A stretch of 64,000 bases of DNA from Bifidobacterium sp. B4142 (GCF_026537325.1 NZ_JAFNMJ010000003.1:62001-126000), one strand, 5' to 3'. Shown: positions 9,655-20,496, numbered from the stretch's first letter. Notes: a model not told the origin generated them from the letters alone. Made by a program: numbers and translations.

Positions 9655-12600
9655 TCAACTCATGCCTTCCTGCATTCGGTGCTTGCGTTGGGCGGCGATG
9701 GCTGCCAATGTCATAAGACCGATCAGCAGGAGGAGGATTATCCCCCTTCCGCCGGCATTCGGCAGTATCCATGAATGCATGAAGATGTAGATATTGCTCG
9801 TGTCCGGGGTCTGCGGCTCCCCGGCCAGCGTCCATTCGATGGTGGTGGAAACCTGGCCGAATCTATGGCTGGGGGTGATAGCCTGCCAGGTCCCGTCCGG
9901 TTGCCCACTGACAATCGTTCCGTCGGCATCGCCGAAGGAAAGGCGGGTGGGAATGCCCATGGGCGGGATGGCAATGCGGGTGGCCAGCACCAGATCGGTG
10001 TTGTCGGAGCCGGTCCCGTTCTGCCCGGTGCTGTTTCGGCCGAAGCCATAGGCCGTTCCGTCGGTGCCGATGGCCAGGCTGTGGTTGTCGCCGGCGCTGA
10101 TGCTTCCAGCCTTGAGTCCCTGGCTCTTGTCCTTGGGATCCCTGGCCTTGGCAGGCTGCTCGGGGGAGCGTACATCACCGAGTTGGCCGTGGGTGTCGTC
10201 CCCCCAACCGTAGACCACCTGGTCGGTGCCGATGGCCAGGCTGTGGTTGTCTCCGGCCGCCACCTGCTGATAGGCGAAGCTGTCGGATGCACCCCGGGGG
10301 AGGGCGACTTGAACGGGTATGGGCTCGTCGTCCCCGACGGGTCTGACCTGGCCGTTGCTGTTCGACCCCCAGGCCCAGGCCCTCCCATCCTGGTCCAGGG
10401 CCACGGAGTGGGATGACCCGGCGCTGATCCGGATGTACACGGGGCTTTCGCTCATGCCTGATGGTACTGCCAGCGGTTTGGGCACCTTGCTTTCGCTGCT
10501 TCCGTCGCCAAGGCCGAGTCTCCCATTGGCATTGGACCCCCAGGCGTATATCTTCCGGTCGGTGCCGATGGCCAGGCTGTGCTCGCTTCCCGCACTGATC
10601 TGGATGTAGGAGAAGCCGGATGCGGCTTCGCCGGGCTTGGCTACCCGGATCGGAATCGGTGAACTGCCGGTCTTGCCATCACCTAGCCCGCCTGTGATGG
10701 ATCCCCAGGCATAGATGTTCCCGTCGCTGCCCAGAGCCAGGATATGCCTTCTGCCTACGGCCACCTGAGTGAACCTGAAGCCTGGGGCTGCATCTGCCGG
10801 AAGGACCACCTTGACAGGGATCGTGGAGGTGCTGGTGGTGCCGTCGCCCAGGCCTGTGGCGTTGGTGCCCCAGGCGTAGGCCATCCCATCGGATCCCAAG
10901 CCGATGCTCATCGTGGTGCCTGCGGCGGCCTGCAGCCAGGTGAACCCGGGTCTGGCCCCTTTCGGAGCGGCAACAGCAATGGGTTGGTTCCGATTGGTCC
11001 GCGTGCCGTCCCCAAGTTGGCCGGAGCTATTGTCTCCCCAGCTGTAGGCTTTTCCGTTGCTGCCGATCGCGAGTGAGTATCCTGACCCGGCGCTGACCTG
11101 TGACAGACGCATGTTGCCGGCTGGCGGTGGGGTGAGGGTCACGGTCTCGCCGCCGGTATCGATGCCGCGCGTGGGGGTGAGGGTCCACTTGGTGTTTGCA
11201 GGGCTCCACCTGGCTTTCAGGTTGTGGCCCTGCTGAATGGGTTGGGTGAAGTCATAGGCGGCATTCCCGTCGAACCAGCCGTCGAATTGTTGACCTGGTT
11301 TGGCGGGATTGGCAGGTCGGGTGACGGTGGTGTCCTCGTCCGCGGTCTGCGATGGTGGTGTGGGCGAGCCTCCGTCGCTGTCGTAGGTGATGGTGTAGCG
11401 CTCAGGGGTATAGGTGAAGTCGAGGACAGCATCTGGTTGGGGAAGACCGTTCTGGTTCCAGTGGATGACGAGAGGTATCGTGCCGGGTCGATGCCGTCTG
11501 GGTGGCGCGATGACGGTCCAGGCGCCGTCCGGCTGTCGGGAGGGATCGGCTCCTGGCATCCCGCCGAAATCGATGGAGGCGACCTGCAGGTCGGGGTAGT
11601 CGATGGCGACGGGTTTGGCTCTGCTGGTGGTGGTGTTGTCGCCGAGTTGGCCCTGGGTGTTGTTGCCCCATGCGTGCAGGGTTCCATGGCTGTCGATGGC
11701 GAGAGTGTGTCCGGTGCCGCCGGCGGTGCGGACCCAGGTGGCGTCGGAGGCAGGTGCGTCGATGGCGACGGGTTTGGCTCTGCTGGTGGTGGTGTTGTCG
11801 CCGAGTTGGCCCTGGGTGTTGTCGCCCCATGCGTGCAGGGTTCCATGGCTGTCGATGGCGAAGGATGCATGGCCGCCGGCGGAGATGGCGGTGATGGTTG
11901 CGGGCAGACCGGGTTTGACGGGTCGGCCGGTCTCGGTGCCGCTGCCTGCGCCGAGTTGGCCCTGCTGATCGGAGCCGAACGTGTACGGAATGTCGTCGCC
12001 AGTGTCGGCGTCGGAGCCGATGGCGAAGGTGTGGTCGGTGCCGGCGGTGACATGCAGCCATGTGAAGGCGGGGGATGTGCCGGTCGGGGCCTGGACCTGG
12101 GTCGGGGTACCGGCGGAGCCGCCCGTGTTTCCGTCGCCGAGCTGGCCGTAGTTGTTGTCGCCCCAAGCGTACATGCGGCCGTTGTTGGCGATGGCGAGGG
12201 TGTGGCGGCCGCCGGCCTGGATCTGTGTGTAGACCAGCCATGAGGGGGTGGCGGGAGGCATGGCCCGCATGGTCGGGGTACCGGTGGAGCCGCCCGTGTT
12301 TCCGTCGCCGAGCTGGCCTTGGGTGTTGTCCCCCCAGGTCCATGCCCTGCCCTGGGTGTCAAGGGCGGTCATATGGCCGTCGCCGGCGCTGATCTGGGTG
12401 AACTTGGTGTCCCCGGTATCGGCCTGCCGTGGTGTCGGGTCGTCACCGCTGGTGGTGCCATGGCCGAGTTGGCCGTGGTCGTTGTCGCCCCAGGTCCAGA
12501 TGCGTCCCTGGGTGTCGAGTGCGGCGGAGTATTTGTCGCCTGCGGTGGCTTGGGTGAATCGGGTGTCATCGGGGGTGGGAACGCTGGTGGGGGCGGAGCG

Positions 12601-15600
12601 TCTGGCCCGGTCGGGATTGCCGAGTTGGCCGTGGTCGTTGTCCCCCCAGGCATACAGACGGCCGTCGCTGGATACGGCCAGCGAATGGGTGCCGTCGGCG
12701 CTGATGCCGGCCAGGCGGGTGTTGGTCGCGTAGTCGGGCGGGGTCAGGGTCAGACTGGTGCCTCCGGATGTGCGACCTGAGGCAGGAGAGCGGGTCCAGG
12801 GGCCTGGTCGGCTCCATCTGGCAGTGATGGTTGTATCGCTGGTGACGGGCTGGGTGAAGTCAAAGGCAACGTTGCCCTGGAACCAGCCGTCGAACCTGTA
12901 TCCGGCGCGGCCCGGGTCGGCTGCGGGCCGGACGGCCTGTCCCCAGTCGTCTACGTCATGGCTGGTGACCGGGTCGCCGTTGGCTGGGTCGAATCGGACC
13001 CGGTGGCTGACTGTGAGATACGTGTAAGTCAGGGCAGCCGTGCCGGAATCCAGGTTCCGTCGTGACCAGGAGACTTTGACATCCACCGGGCCCGGAGTGT
13101 GCGCCGGCGGGCGCGCCTTCCAGGAGCCGTCAGGGTTTCTGACTGGCACGATCATCGATGGCTTTCCGTCGAAGGTGACGGAGGACACGGTCAAGGGCCA
13201 TGGGAACCATACGCTCGCCGGTCTCGGATTGGCCGCCGCTGCCCCGTTGCTGGTGTTGACGCTGTTGATGCCGAGCTGTCCCCAGTCGTTGCGGCCAAAA
13301 CTGTAGACGTTGCCGTCCGACCCGATGATCAGCATGTGCCAGTGGTTGCTGCCGATGGTGAGGCTGAAGTAGGTCAAGTCGCTCGGCGCTCCGTCCGGCT
13401 TGGGTATGCGCGTGGGTGTGGCTACGCCTGAGTCGCTGCCGTTGGTGGTGGTGGTGCCAAGCTGGCCGTATTGGTTGCTTCCCCATGCCCAGGCGCCCGT
13501 GTCAGTAATGGCGGTGGAAAAGTCCCAACTTGCATTAATGTCTATGGCGCCGGTCAGGCCCGGAACCCGTCCTGGGCGGGTGCGTTCTCCGCTGCGTCCC
13601 AGCTCATTGTGCTTATTGCCTCCCCATGTATAGATGTTGCCGTCGGTGGCTATGCCCATGGATACGTATGCACCGGCGCTGATCGCGGTGAACTTCAGAT
13701 CTGTGGCGACTGGGCCTGGTTTGCCGGCGGGGTAGGCATCGCTGGAATCGCGCCCCAATATACCATAGTAGTCGCTAAGGGTGTTGGTTTTTTCATAGCG
13801 GCCCCAGGTCCAGGCGGTGCCGTCGGCGGCCAGGGCCATGGAATCCCGGTCGCCGGCGCTGATCGCGGTGAAGGTGGTTCCCTCGGGCATGGCCACTTTC
13901 GTAGGGGTGATGTCGTTCATGGAACCGTCGTAGGGCGGACGGCCGAGCTGGCCATCCATGTTTTGTCCCCAGGTCCAGACGTTGCCGTCCCGGTCCAGGG
14001 CCATGGAATGGATGTTGCCGGCGCTGATGGCGATGAACTGAACATTTGCAGGGGTGGAGGCAAGGCCCGGCGTGGGATAGCAGTTACCCACTCCCACGGA
14101 TCCGCGCCCCAGACGTCCGGCTTCGTTGTTTCCCCAGGTCCAGATTTTTCCGTCCCGGTCCAGGGCCATGGAATACCAGCCACCATTGGAGACATGGGTG
14201 AACTTCACTCCATCGGGCACCTTGACCATCACCGGGGTGGTTTGACGCGCCGAGGTGCCTCCCATTCTGCCGGTGCCCAGTTGGCCGCAATCGTTTCTTC
14301 CCCATGCATAGGCGTTCCCGTCGCTGCCCAATGCCAGGGAATGAAACTGTCCCGAGGACACCTGGGAGAAGGCGATGCGGTTTGGAGGGTCGATGCGCAC
14401 ATTGTTGCCACCGGTCCGGGGACCCGACGTGGGGTGGATTGACCACTGGTTATTGCCGAATGTCCACCTGGCGGTCAGTGTGGTGGCCCCCTTGATGGGT
14501 CTGCTGAAGTCATAGGCGAGATTTCCCTGGAACCAGCCGTCAAATGTCCAACCCGCCTCGCTCGGGTCGTCTGGGCGTTGGATGGTGTCGCCTACGGCGA
14601 CTTGCTGGTTGGGGATTGGGTCGCCGTGCTCCGACTTGAAAGTGACGGCGGCCGCGACACCGGTGTAGGTGAATCTCTGGCTAGTGTCGTCGGGTTGGCT
14701 TGCACCTGTGGCGTCAGCGGACTGGATGGTGAGGGTGACGGTGCCCAGATGGTGCCGGGGGGAGGTAACGTGCCATCCGTCGGCGCGTTTGGTGATGTCG
14801 CCAATGTTGTGGCTGTCGCCGAAAAGAACGGAAGTTATCCGCCCGTCGGTTGACCGCCAGACCATGTCTGGCTTCGGATTGGCTGCCGCTGATCCGCTCG
14901 TTGCGCTGTTGGTCGTGTTGGTGCCGAGTTGGCCGTAGTCGTTGCGACCCATGCTGTAGGTGTTCCCGTCCGACCCGATGACAAGCGTGTGGAAGCTGGT
15001 GTTTCCTGTATTGAGGCTGGTGTAGGTGAAGGAGGCGGGAGTTTCGTCAGGGGTTGTCATGCGGGTGGGTATGGTCGTGTCTGTATTGGTGCCGAGTTGG
15101 CCGTAGTCGTTGCTTCCCCATGCCCAGGCACCGGTGTTGGTGATGGCGGTGGAGTAGTTCCGGCCGGCGTTGATGTCTGTGGCGCCGGTCATGCCGGGAA
15201 CCTGTCCTGGTCGGGTCGTGTCGCCGGAGCGTCCCAGTTGTTTTGAACGGTTGCCTCCCCAAGTGAATATGGTGTTGTCGGTGCCGACAGCCATGGAATG
15301 GTTGTATCCAGCGCTGATTGCGGTGAACTTCCGGTCGGTATCGACCTGGCCGGGCCTGTTGGCGGGGGCGGCATCGGTTGGCGTGCGGCCCAGTACGCCG
15401 TAAAAGTCATCTTTTGTGCCGCCGTTGTCCCCCCAGGTCCAGGCGGTGCCGTCGGCGGTCAGGGCCATGGAATGGTAAACGCCTGCGCTGATTGCCGTGA
15501 AATGGGTTCCATCTGGCGCGGTCACCTTCGCCGGCGTGTTGTCGCTTGCCGTGCTGCCATATGGAGGACGGCCGAGCTGACCATTGTAATTGATGCCCCA

Positions 15601-16664
15601 GGTCCAGATGTTGCCCTTGGTGTCCAGGGCTAAGGAATGCAGGTTCCCGGCGCTGATAGCTTTGAAGGTTGTGTCTGATGGGATGTCAGCCAGGCCCGGT
15701 GTGGAGTAGGAGCTGTTGACAGAGCCGCGGCCCAGTCGTCCGCCATCGTTGAATCCCCAGGTCCAGATCCTGCCGTCGCGGTCCAGGGCCATAGAATACC
15801 AGCCGCCTGCGGACACTTGGGTGAATTTGACGCCCGCGGGCATGGATACCGGCACCGGAGTCGTTCTACTCGTCGTGGTCGTCCCGTCGCCCAGTTGTCC
15901 GCAGTCGTTTCTACCCCATGCGTAGGCGTTCCCGTCGCTGCCCAATGCCAGGGAATGGTACTGGGCAGCGGACACCTGAGCGAGTCGGACCGGGTCCTTT
16001 GGCGAATTCACCGTTACGTCTGTGCCGCCCTGCCAGGGGCCGCTCGTGGGGTTGGTCGCCCATTGCCCCCATCTGGCCTTCAGATTCGTATCCTGAGTGA
16101 CGGGCCTGGAGAAATCGTAGGGGACATCGCCCTGGAACCAGCCGTCGAATGTCCAGCCCGGGCGGGATGGATCGTCGTGTGGCCAGGAAGCGGTTTCGCC
16201 GTCGGCTACGATCTGTTGGGCGGGCATGCCCGTGGTGCCCTCATCTGATGTGAACTGCACCGTATGGGTACCGTTGTTTCTTGGTGACGGGTCTGGAGAC
16301 TGCTGTGTGGTGGTCAGAGAATTCAGCGTCGCCAGGGGTGAAGGATGGTTCCCTGATTCCGGTTGAGGGTTCGTGGGCTGGATCAGTGGTGTCGATTGGG
16401 CGGTTTGCGGGGATGGATGCTCGGAGGGTGTTGCTATGGAAGAGGGTGAAGGATGGTTATCTAGTTCGGGAACTGACGGCCTTGGGGCCGGGGCTTCTCT
16501 CTCACCCCCCCCCCCCCCCTGATTTCAGACTCTGCCAGTGCATTGGTGTCTGATTGCTCAGCACCGGCAGCATGCGCATCTGCCATGAGCCCCAGGCCCA
16601 TGGCAGCGAGCACGGCGAAGACGCAGATAATAGGGCGTGAGACGCGCCTAGAAGCAACACGCAT
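9655..16664 (-). CDS. Giant RCC1-repeat cell-surface protein, interrupted by a poly-G frameshift (phase-OFF as written)
   Basis: Cell-surface protein of about 2336 aa when the frame is intact. The secretion signal begins at ATG 16664 (GGGAAGG upstream); the body is open from 16524 to the stop at 9655 in another frame. They are separated by 15 G (16505-16519). The body shows four repeated units, beginning near residues 1, 540, 1083 and 1620 counted from codon 16260. Each has an InlB/Flg_new-type repeat ending FDGWF...YDF...ARW, a short TIG-like strand (TSGPxxGGT), and seven to eight RCC1 repeats (SLALGSDGNAYAWGRNDCGQLG and variants) that should form a seven-bladed propeller. The C-terminus has LPNAG, a hydrophobic segment and RKHR, i.e. 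a variant sortase signal. Between signal and body lies a Pro/Ser/Thr linker. Ligand unknown; adhesion is inferred. Confidence 0.85.
11600..11861 (-). repeat. Recent tandem duplication of one RCC1 repeat
   Basis: The 103 bases at 11600-11702 recur at 11759-11861 with one visible mismatch, a period of 159 bp or 53 codons, i.e. one RCC1 blade. Neighbouring blades share shorter near-identical stretches, for example from 12101 and 12272 (period 171 bp). Such similarity at the DNA level suggests recent duplication or gene conversion inside the gene. Confidence 0.75.
16461..16664 (-). CDS. Signal peptide and truncated product made when the poly-G tract has 15 G
   Basis: As the sequence stands, translation from ATG 16664 reads through the G-run in the wrong frame and stops at 16461 after 67 aa. 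The first 35 residues are a clear Sec signal peptide: basic MRVASRRVSR, a hydrophobic core IICVFAVLAAMGLGL and an Ala-rich cleavage region ending AHAAGA before EQSDTN. GGGAAGG lies eight bases before the ATG. It is the 5' end of the RCC1 gene, not an independent gene: in the other frame a linker rich in Pro, Ser and Thr continues without a stop into the body. Confidence 0.8.
   Translation of the reverse strand: MRVASRRVSRPIICVFAVLAAMGLGLMADAHAAGAEQSDTNALAESEIRGGGGVREKPRPQGRQFPN
16505..16519 (-). repeat. Homopolymer G15 (C15 on + strand), putative phase-variation switch
   Basis: Fifteen consecutive G on the coding strand lie between the signal peptide and the RCC1 body. By translation: 15 G gives a stop at 16461; 14 or 17 G gives an immediate TGA right after the run (16504-16502); 16 or 13 G restores the full frame. 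No comparable run is found elsewhere in the window. Runs of this length are known to slip during replication and are also prone to sequencing error. Confidence 0.85.
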
Positions 16665-17020
16665 GAAAGATGCCTTCCCAACATGCTGCCCTCAGAATTT
16701 CTTGGAACCTGATTTCTTCAACCCCATGAATAATCAGAAGAGGGCAGTTCTATACACTGCTTAGCACTATAACACCTTGTTCCTGTCTTGAGGGGATACT
16801 CGGCGAAAGGGGATTCCTGTCTTCGCGGGCCGGGAGAAGACTCCCGAGCTGAAGCGCGGGGAGGCGAGTGTGACGGAAAGCCATCAGGGGAACGGTTTTG
16901 AGGCCGTCCCACGACCTGGATCGGGTGGGCTTGCCAGTCACGTTATCCTATGCGGCGCGACTTTCGCACCGCGTTGCTGACGCTTTGCGGTCGGCCGAAT
17001 CATAGCTGGTGTTCGGGATC
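16665..17020. other. Intergenic region upstream of the RCC1 gene
   Basis: 356 bp between the RCC1 signal peptide and the end of pgl, both on the minus strand. Minus-strand -10-like hexamers TATAGT (16769-16774) and TATAGA (near 16752) could serve the RCC1 gene, but neither has a convincing -35. No gene, repeat or clear terminator is visible. Confidence 0.4.
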
Positions 17021-17812
17021 TTAGCCAAGCTGGCTTGCGGCGTCCTCGTCAAGCAGCCATAAGGTCTGTTCGGTACCCCTGGCGAATGAGGAGGGGACGT
17101 GGGGGTTGTCCTCATCCCTCAGTGCCTTCTTCACGGCTTGGGCCTTTTCTTGGGTGGAAGTGAAGAGCCAGACTTTGGGGGTACGGCGGATGAACGGGGT
17201 GGTCATGGTCACCCGCAGCGGTGGGAGCTTGGGCGAATGGCTGACGCCTGCCACCAGCGTGGTTTCGTCGCTGATCAGCGCCTCGGGGCGGTCAGGGAAG
17301 AGCGATGCGTAGTGGCCGTCTGGCCCTACGCCGAAAACGGCCAGGTCCATATGGCCATGGGGGCCGATCCCCCGAATGATTTCATCCTGGTAGGCCCGTG
17401 CCGCCTGGGCCAGTGCTTCTGTGTCGTCGGCCTCGCTCGCCCTTGCGATCTGGTCGGGGGTACGAATATCAGCCGGCATTTCATGAACATGGTCCGCAGG
17501 TAGATCACCCTTGTCGATGAGCCTGCCGAACCAGGCGTCCCGGGCTTGCTTGGCATTGCGTTCAGGGTCTTCCGGGCTCACGAATCTCTCGTCGCTCCAC
17601 CACAGATGAACCCGCTTCCAGTCGATGCTCGCTGCAAGATCACTGGTCCCCATCAGTGCGTAGATTTCCGCCGCGTCCGTTCCACCGGTCAAAGCCAGGT
17701 CCGCCCGCTCCTGACGTGCCAGGATGTCCCCTAATTCGATCAGCATTCGCGCGGCTGTGGCCTTGTTGAGCAGGCTGGTGCTGGCATAACGGATGATTGT
17801 ACGCTCGGTCAT
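17021..17812 (-). CDS. pgl: 6-phosphogluconolactonase
   Basis: Hydrolyses 6-phosphogluconolactone to 6-phosphogluconate, the step between Zwf and Gnd; cytoplasmic, 263 aa. Family segments are LALTGGTDAAEIYALM, VHLWWSDERFVSPEDPERN and the active-site stretch MDLAVFGVGPDGHYASLFPD. Start at 17812 with AAGGAG upstream. It follows opcA by 78 bp and is the third gene of the zwf-opcA-pgl run on the minus strand. Length is normal for the family. Confidence 0.95.
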   Translation of the reverse strand: MTERTIIRYASTSLLNKATAARMLIELGDILARQERADLALTGGTDAAEIYALMGTSDLAASIDWKRVHLWWSDERFVSPEDPERNAKQARDAWFGRLIDKGDLPADHVHEMPADIRTPDQIARASEADDTEALAQAARAYQDEIIRGIGPHGHMDLAVFGVGPDGHYASLFPDRPEALISDETTLVAGVSHSPKLPPLRVTMTTPFIRRTPKVWLFTSTQEKAQAVKKALRDEDNPHVPSSFARGTEQTLWLLDEDAASQLG

Positions 17813-17890
17813 GGCGTCTCCTTCATGGCAGTGATGTCTATCATACTTGCGCGCTTGCGCCTCCAGTGGCTCCCGGCGCCGAACCAGCCG

Positions 17891-18907
17891 TCATCTGGTG
17901 CACCGTTCATGCACCATGGGCCAGCCCCTGCTGATGACATCCCGATAGACCTCATCAGGATCCAGACGTCCCATTTCCTCGCTCATGCAGTCAACGGCGG
18001 TTCGCAAAGGCATGGAGATGGTCTGGCTGGCCTGGCCGGGCTGGTTGATTCTGGCCTGGTCGGCCTTGTGACGTTCCATGCTCATGGTTCCGTCGCTGCG
18101 TTTGAAGAAGACCCCGGTGATGGCCTGGGCCTGTGGATCACGCTCAATCGTGACCGGCACCCCAAGCTTCAGAGCCAGCCAGGAAGCCAGGAGCTCCAAG
18201 GGCAGGAAGTGCGTCTGGCCGGTCACCCGCACTGAGGTTACGGGCAGATGCGGCGGTTGATCCATCATGGAAGCGAGCAAGGCTCGCCAGATCGTGGTTC
18301 TTGTCCAGGAGAGGTCCACGTCAGCAGTACCCGAATGCTTGAGGAGGGAGGCGAAGGCGGTCTGTGGGTCGTCGGCTTCCATGGCATCGGTGATGCGGCT
18401 GGTGGCCATGGCCCCGATCGGGTCCTTGGATGGGTCCTGGGGTGGATTGGCGGGCCACCAGACCACCAGGGGGGCGTCCGGGACCAACAGCGGGATGACC
18501 AAGGCATCGGAATGGCTCAGGAGGGCCAGGACCGGCCTGAGCACTATTATCTCGCCGGCTCCCGCATCTGATCCGAAACGGATCTCGGCATCCAACGTGC
18601 GGTCACCGTCATGGTTGGTGTTCTTGTAGGAGACGCAATCTTCTGAGGACTGTGCCGCAGCGGTCCGCTGGTCCGCCTCTTGCTCGGCCTGATGGTCTTC
18701 GGCATTGGTCACTATGGCGATGACCCGGCAGGGGTGTTCACGACTTGCGGCGTTTACGGTCTCCAGGGCCGTCTCCAGATGGGCCTGCTCGGTGACGATG
18801 ACCAGGGTCAGCACTCTTCCCTGGGCGGCCTCTCCACGTTCAACGTGGAGCTCGTCAATCTCCTGGGCGATGGCGGAAGTAGTGGTGTTGTTCAGTCTGA
18901 CGATCAT
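17891..18907 (-). CDS. opcA: Glucose-6-phosphate dehydrogenase assembly protein OpcA
   Basis: OpcA-type partner of glucose-6-phosphate dehydrogenase, 338 aa; in Actinobacteria and cyanobacteria OpcA is needed for full Zwf activity or redox control. Recognised from the N-terminal LVIVTEQ, the central VIPLLVPDAPLVVWWPANPP and SLLKHSGTADVDLSWTRTT, and its position. The start codon overlaps the zwf stop by 4 bp, so the two are translationally coupled, and GGAGG lies just before the ATG. Pgl follows on the same strand. Confidence 0.93.
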   Translation of the reverse strand: MIVRLNNTTTSAIAQEIDELHVERGEAAQGRVLTLVIVTEQAHLETALETVNAASREHPCRVIAIVTNAEDHQAEQEADQRTAAAQSSEDCVSYKNTNHDGDRTLDAEIRFGSDAGAGEIIVLRPVLALLSHSDALVIPLLVPDAPLVVWWPANPPQDPSKDPIGAMATSRITDAMEADDPQTAFASLLKHSGTADVDLSWTRTTIWRALLASMMDQPPHLPVTSVRVTGQTHFLPLELLASWLALKLGVPVTIERDPQAQAITGVFFKRSDGTMSMERHKADQARINQPGQASQTISMPLRTAVDCMSEEMGRLDPDEVYRDVISRGWPMVHERCTR

Positions 18908-20496
18908 GGCATCCTCCAGTGGTATCCGTCGCGGGCCAGCATCAGATCAGCCTCCCGCGGACCCCAGGTGCCGGCGCAGTAGGGCTGGGGCTGGCCCTGT
19001 CCGGCCCAGAACTCCTCGATGGGGTCCAGGATCTTCCAGGAGAGATTGACTTCCTCGGTGGTGGGGAAGAGGGGAGGGTCGCCCAGGAGCACGTCCAGGA
19101 TCAGCCGTTCATAGGCCTCCGGGGAGGCCTCGGTGAATGAACGCCCGTAGGAGAAGTCCATGTTGACGTCGCGCACCTCCATGGCCGAGCCGGGAGTCTT
19201 GGCCCCGAAACGCAGGGTCACGCCCTCGTCGGGCTGTACGCGGATGACCACCGCGTTGGCGCCCAGTTCCCGGGTGGCTGTGGCCTCGAAGGGCAGATGA
19301 GGTGCACGCTTGAAGACGATGGCGATCTCGCTGACCCGCTTGCCCAGGCGCTTGCCTGTGCGCAGGTAGAAGGGGACGCCAGCCCAGCGGCGGGTATCCA
19401 CGTCCAGCCTGATGGCCGCATAGGTCTCGGTGGTAGAGGAGGGATCAATCCCGTCCTCATCCAGGTAGCCGACCACATGCTGGGAGCCCTGCCAGCCTGC
19501 CGTGTACTGGCCCCGGGCGGTGTGGGCCGCCAGATCCTTGGGAAGGCGGACAGCGGAAAGGATCTTGGTCTTTTCGGCTGTCAGATCTGATGCTGAGAAG
19601 GAGACCGGCTCTTCCATGGCCGTCAGGGCCATCAGCTGCAGGAGGTGGTTCTGGATGACATCCCGAGCCGCTCCGATTCCGTCGTAGTAGCCGGCCCTGC
19701 CGCCGATGCCCATGTCTTCGGCCATGGTGATTTGCACGTGGGAGACGTAGTTGGAGTTCCAGACTGGTTCGAACATCATGTTGGCAAAGCGCAGGGCCAG
19801 GATGTTCTGCACAGTCTCCTTGCCCAGATAGTGGTCGATGCGGAAGACCGAATCCGGCTCGAAGACTTGGGAGACCACCCGGTCAAGCTCCTTGGCCGAA
19901 GCCAGGTCGCGGCCGAAGGGCTTCTCAATGATGACCCGTCGCCAGGCCCCCTGGGTGGAGTGGGAGAGCCCGGACTCGGCCAGCTGGCGGGCCACTTGGG
20001 GAAAGGCCTTAGGCGGCACCGACATGTAGAAGGCATGGTTGCCACGGGTGCCCCGGACCCGGTCCAGCTCCGAGACGGTGGCCGACAGGCGACGGAAGGC
20101 CTCCGCATCGTCGAAGCTGCCCTTGACGAAGCGCATGCCCTGGCTCAGATGTCGCCAGGTGGACTCGTTGAAGGGGGTGCGGCAGTGGGCGCGGACGTTC
20201 TCCTCTGCAAAGGCCACGAACTGCGGGTCGCTCCAGTCGCGCCGCCCGAAGCCGATCAACCCGAAGCTGGCTGGCAGCAGTCCCCGGTTGGCCAGGTCAT
20301 AGACGGCCGGCAGAAGCTTTTTCTTGGCCAGATCGCCGGTGACGCCGAAGATGACCAATGAGCTTGGGCCCGCGATGCGCGGCATGCGCAGATCGCGGGG
20401 GTCCAGCAGGGGGTTGTGCCAGGGCGCCTGTCGGCCGCCGTCCTCGTCGGGAGGAGCGGGCTGGTCGGCGGAGCGCGCAAGTGGTGAAGTGTCCAT
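18904..20496 (-). CDS. zwf: Glucose-6-phosphate 1-dehydrogenase
   Basis: Converts glucose 6-phosphate to 6-phosphogluconolactone with NAD(P)+, 530 aa. Visible motifs are the Rossmann GVTGDLAKKKLLPAVYDL, the catalytic RIDHYLGKETVQN and EKPFGRDLASAKELD. The start at ATG 20496 follows GAGGAG; the open frame runs further upstream but has no site there. It leads the zwf-opcA-pgl operon. Bifidobacteria use the fructose-6-phosphate phosphoketolase shunt for energy, so this branch probably serves NADPH and pentose supply, which also supports peroxide resistance alongside the catalase in this window. The intergenic region to the divergent HD-domain gene holds a small palindrome. Confidence 0.96.
   Translation of the reverse strand: MDTSPLARSADQPAPPDEDGGRQAPWHNPLLDPRDLRMPRIAGPSSLVIFGVTGDLAKKKLLPAVYDLANRGLLPASFGLIGFGRRDWSDPQFVAFAEENVRAHCRTPFNESTWRHLSQGMRFVKGSFDDAEAFRRLSATVSELDRVRGTRGNHAFYMSVPPKAFPQVARQLAESGLSHSTQGAWRRVIIEKPFGRDLASAKELDRVVSQVFEPDSVFRIDHYLGKETVQNILALRFANMMFEPVWNSNYVSHVQITMAEDMGIGGRAGYYDGIGAARDVIQNHLLQLMALTAMEEPVSFSASDLTAEKTKILSAVRLPKDLAAHTARGQYTAGWQGSQHVVGYLDEDGIDPSSTTETYAAIRLDVDTRRWAGVPFYLRTGKRLGKRVSEIAIVFKRAPHLPFEATATRELGANAVVIRVQPDEGVTLRFGAKTPGSAMEVRDVNMDFSYGRSFTEASPEAYERLILDVLLGDPPLFPTTEEVNLSWKILDPIEEFWAGQGQPQPYCAGTWGPREADLMLARDGYHWRMP

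Noticed and set aside
11600-12310. Regular repeats in the RCC1 gene considered as a CRISPR array
   Set aside because: The repeats are in-frame protein blades of about 50 codons with no constant short repeat and unique spacer; no cas gene is present.
11224-14442. Several long open frames on the plus strand across the RCC1 gene
   Set aside because: They mirror the repeated gene on the minus strand, are Gly/Val/Ala-rich and carry no domain.
16258-16260. GTG as the true start of the RCC1 protein
   Set aside because: No ribosome site and no signal peptide, while the frame stays open upstream to 16524 and a perfect signal peptide lies just beyond the G-run.
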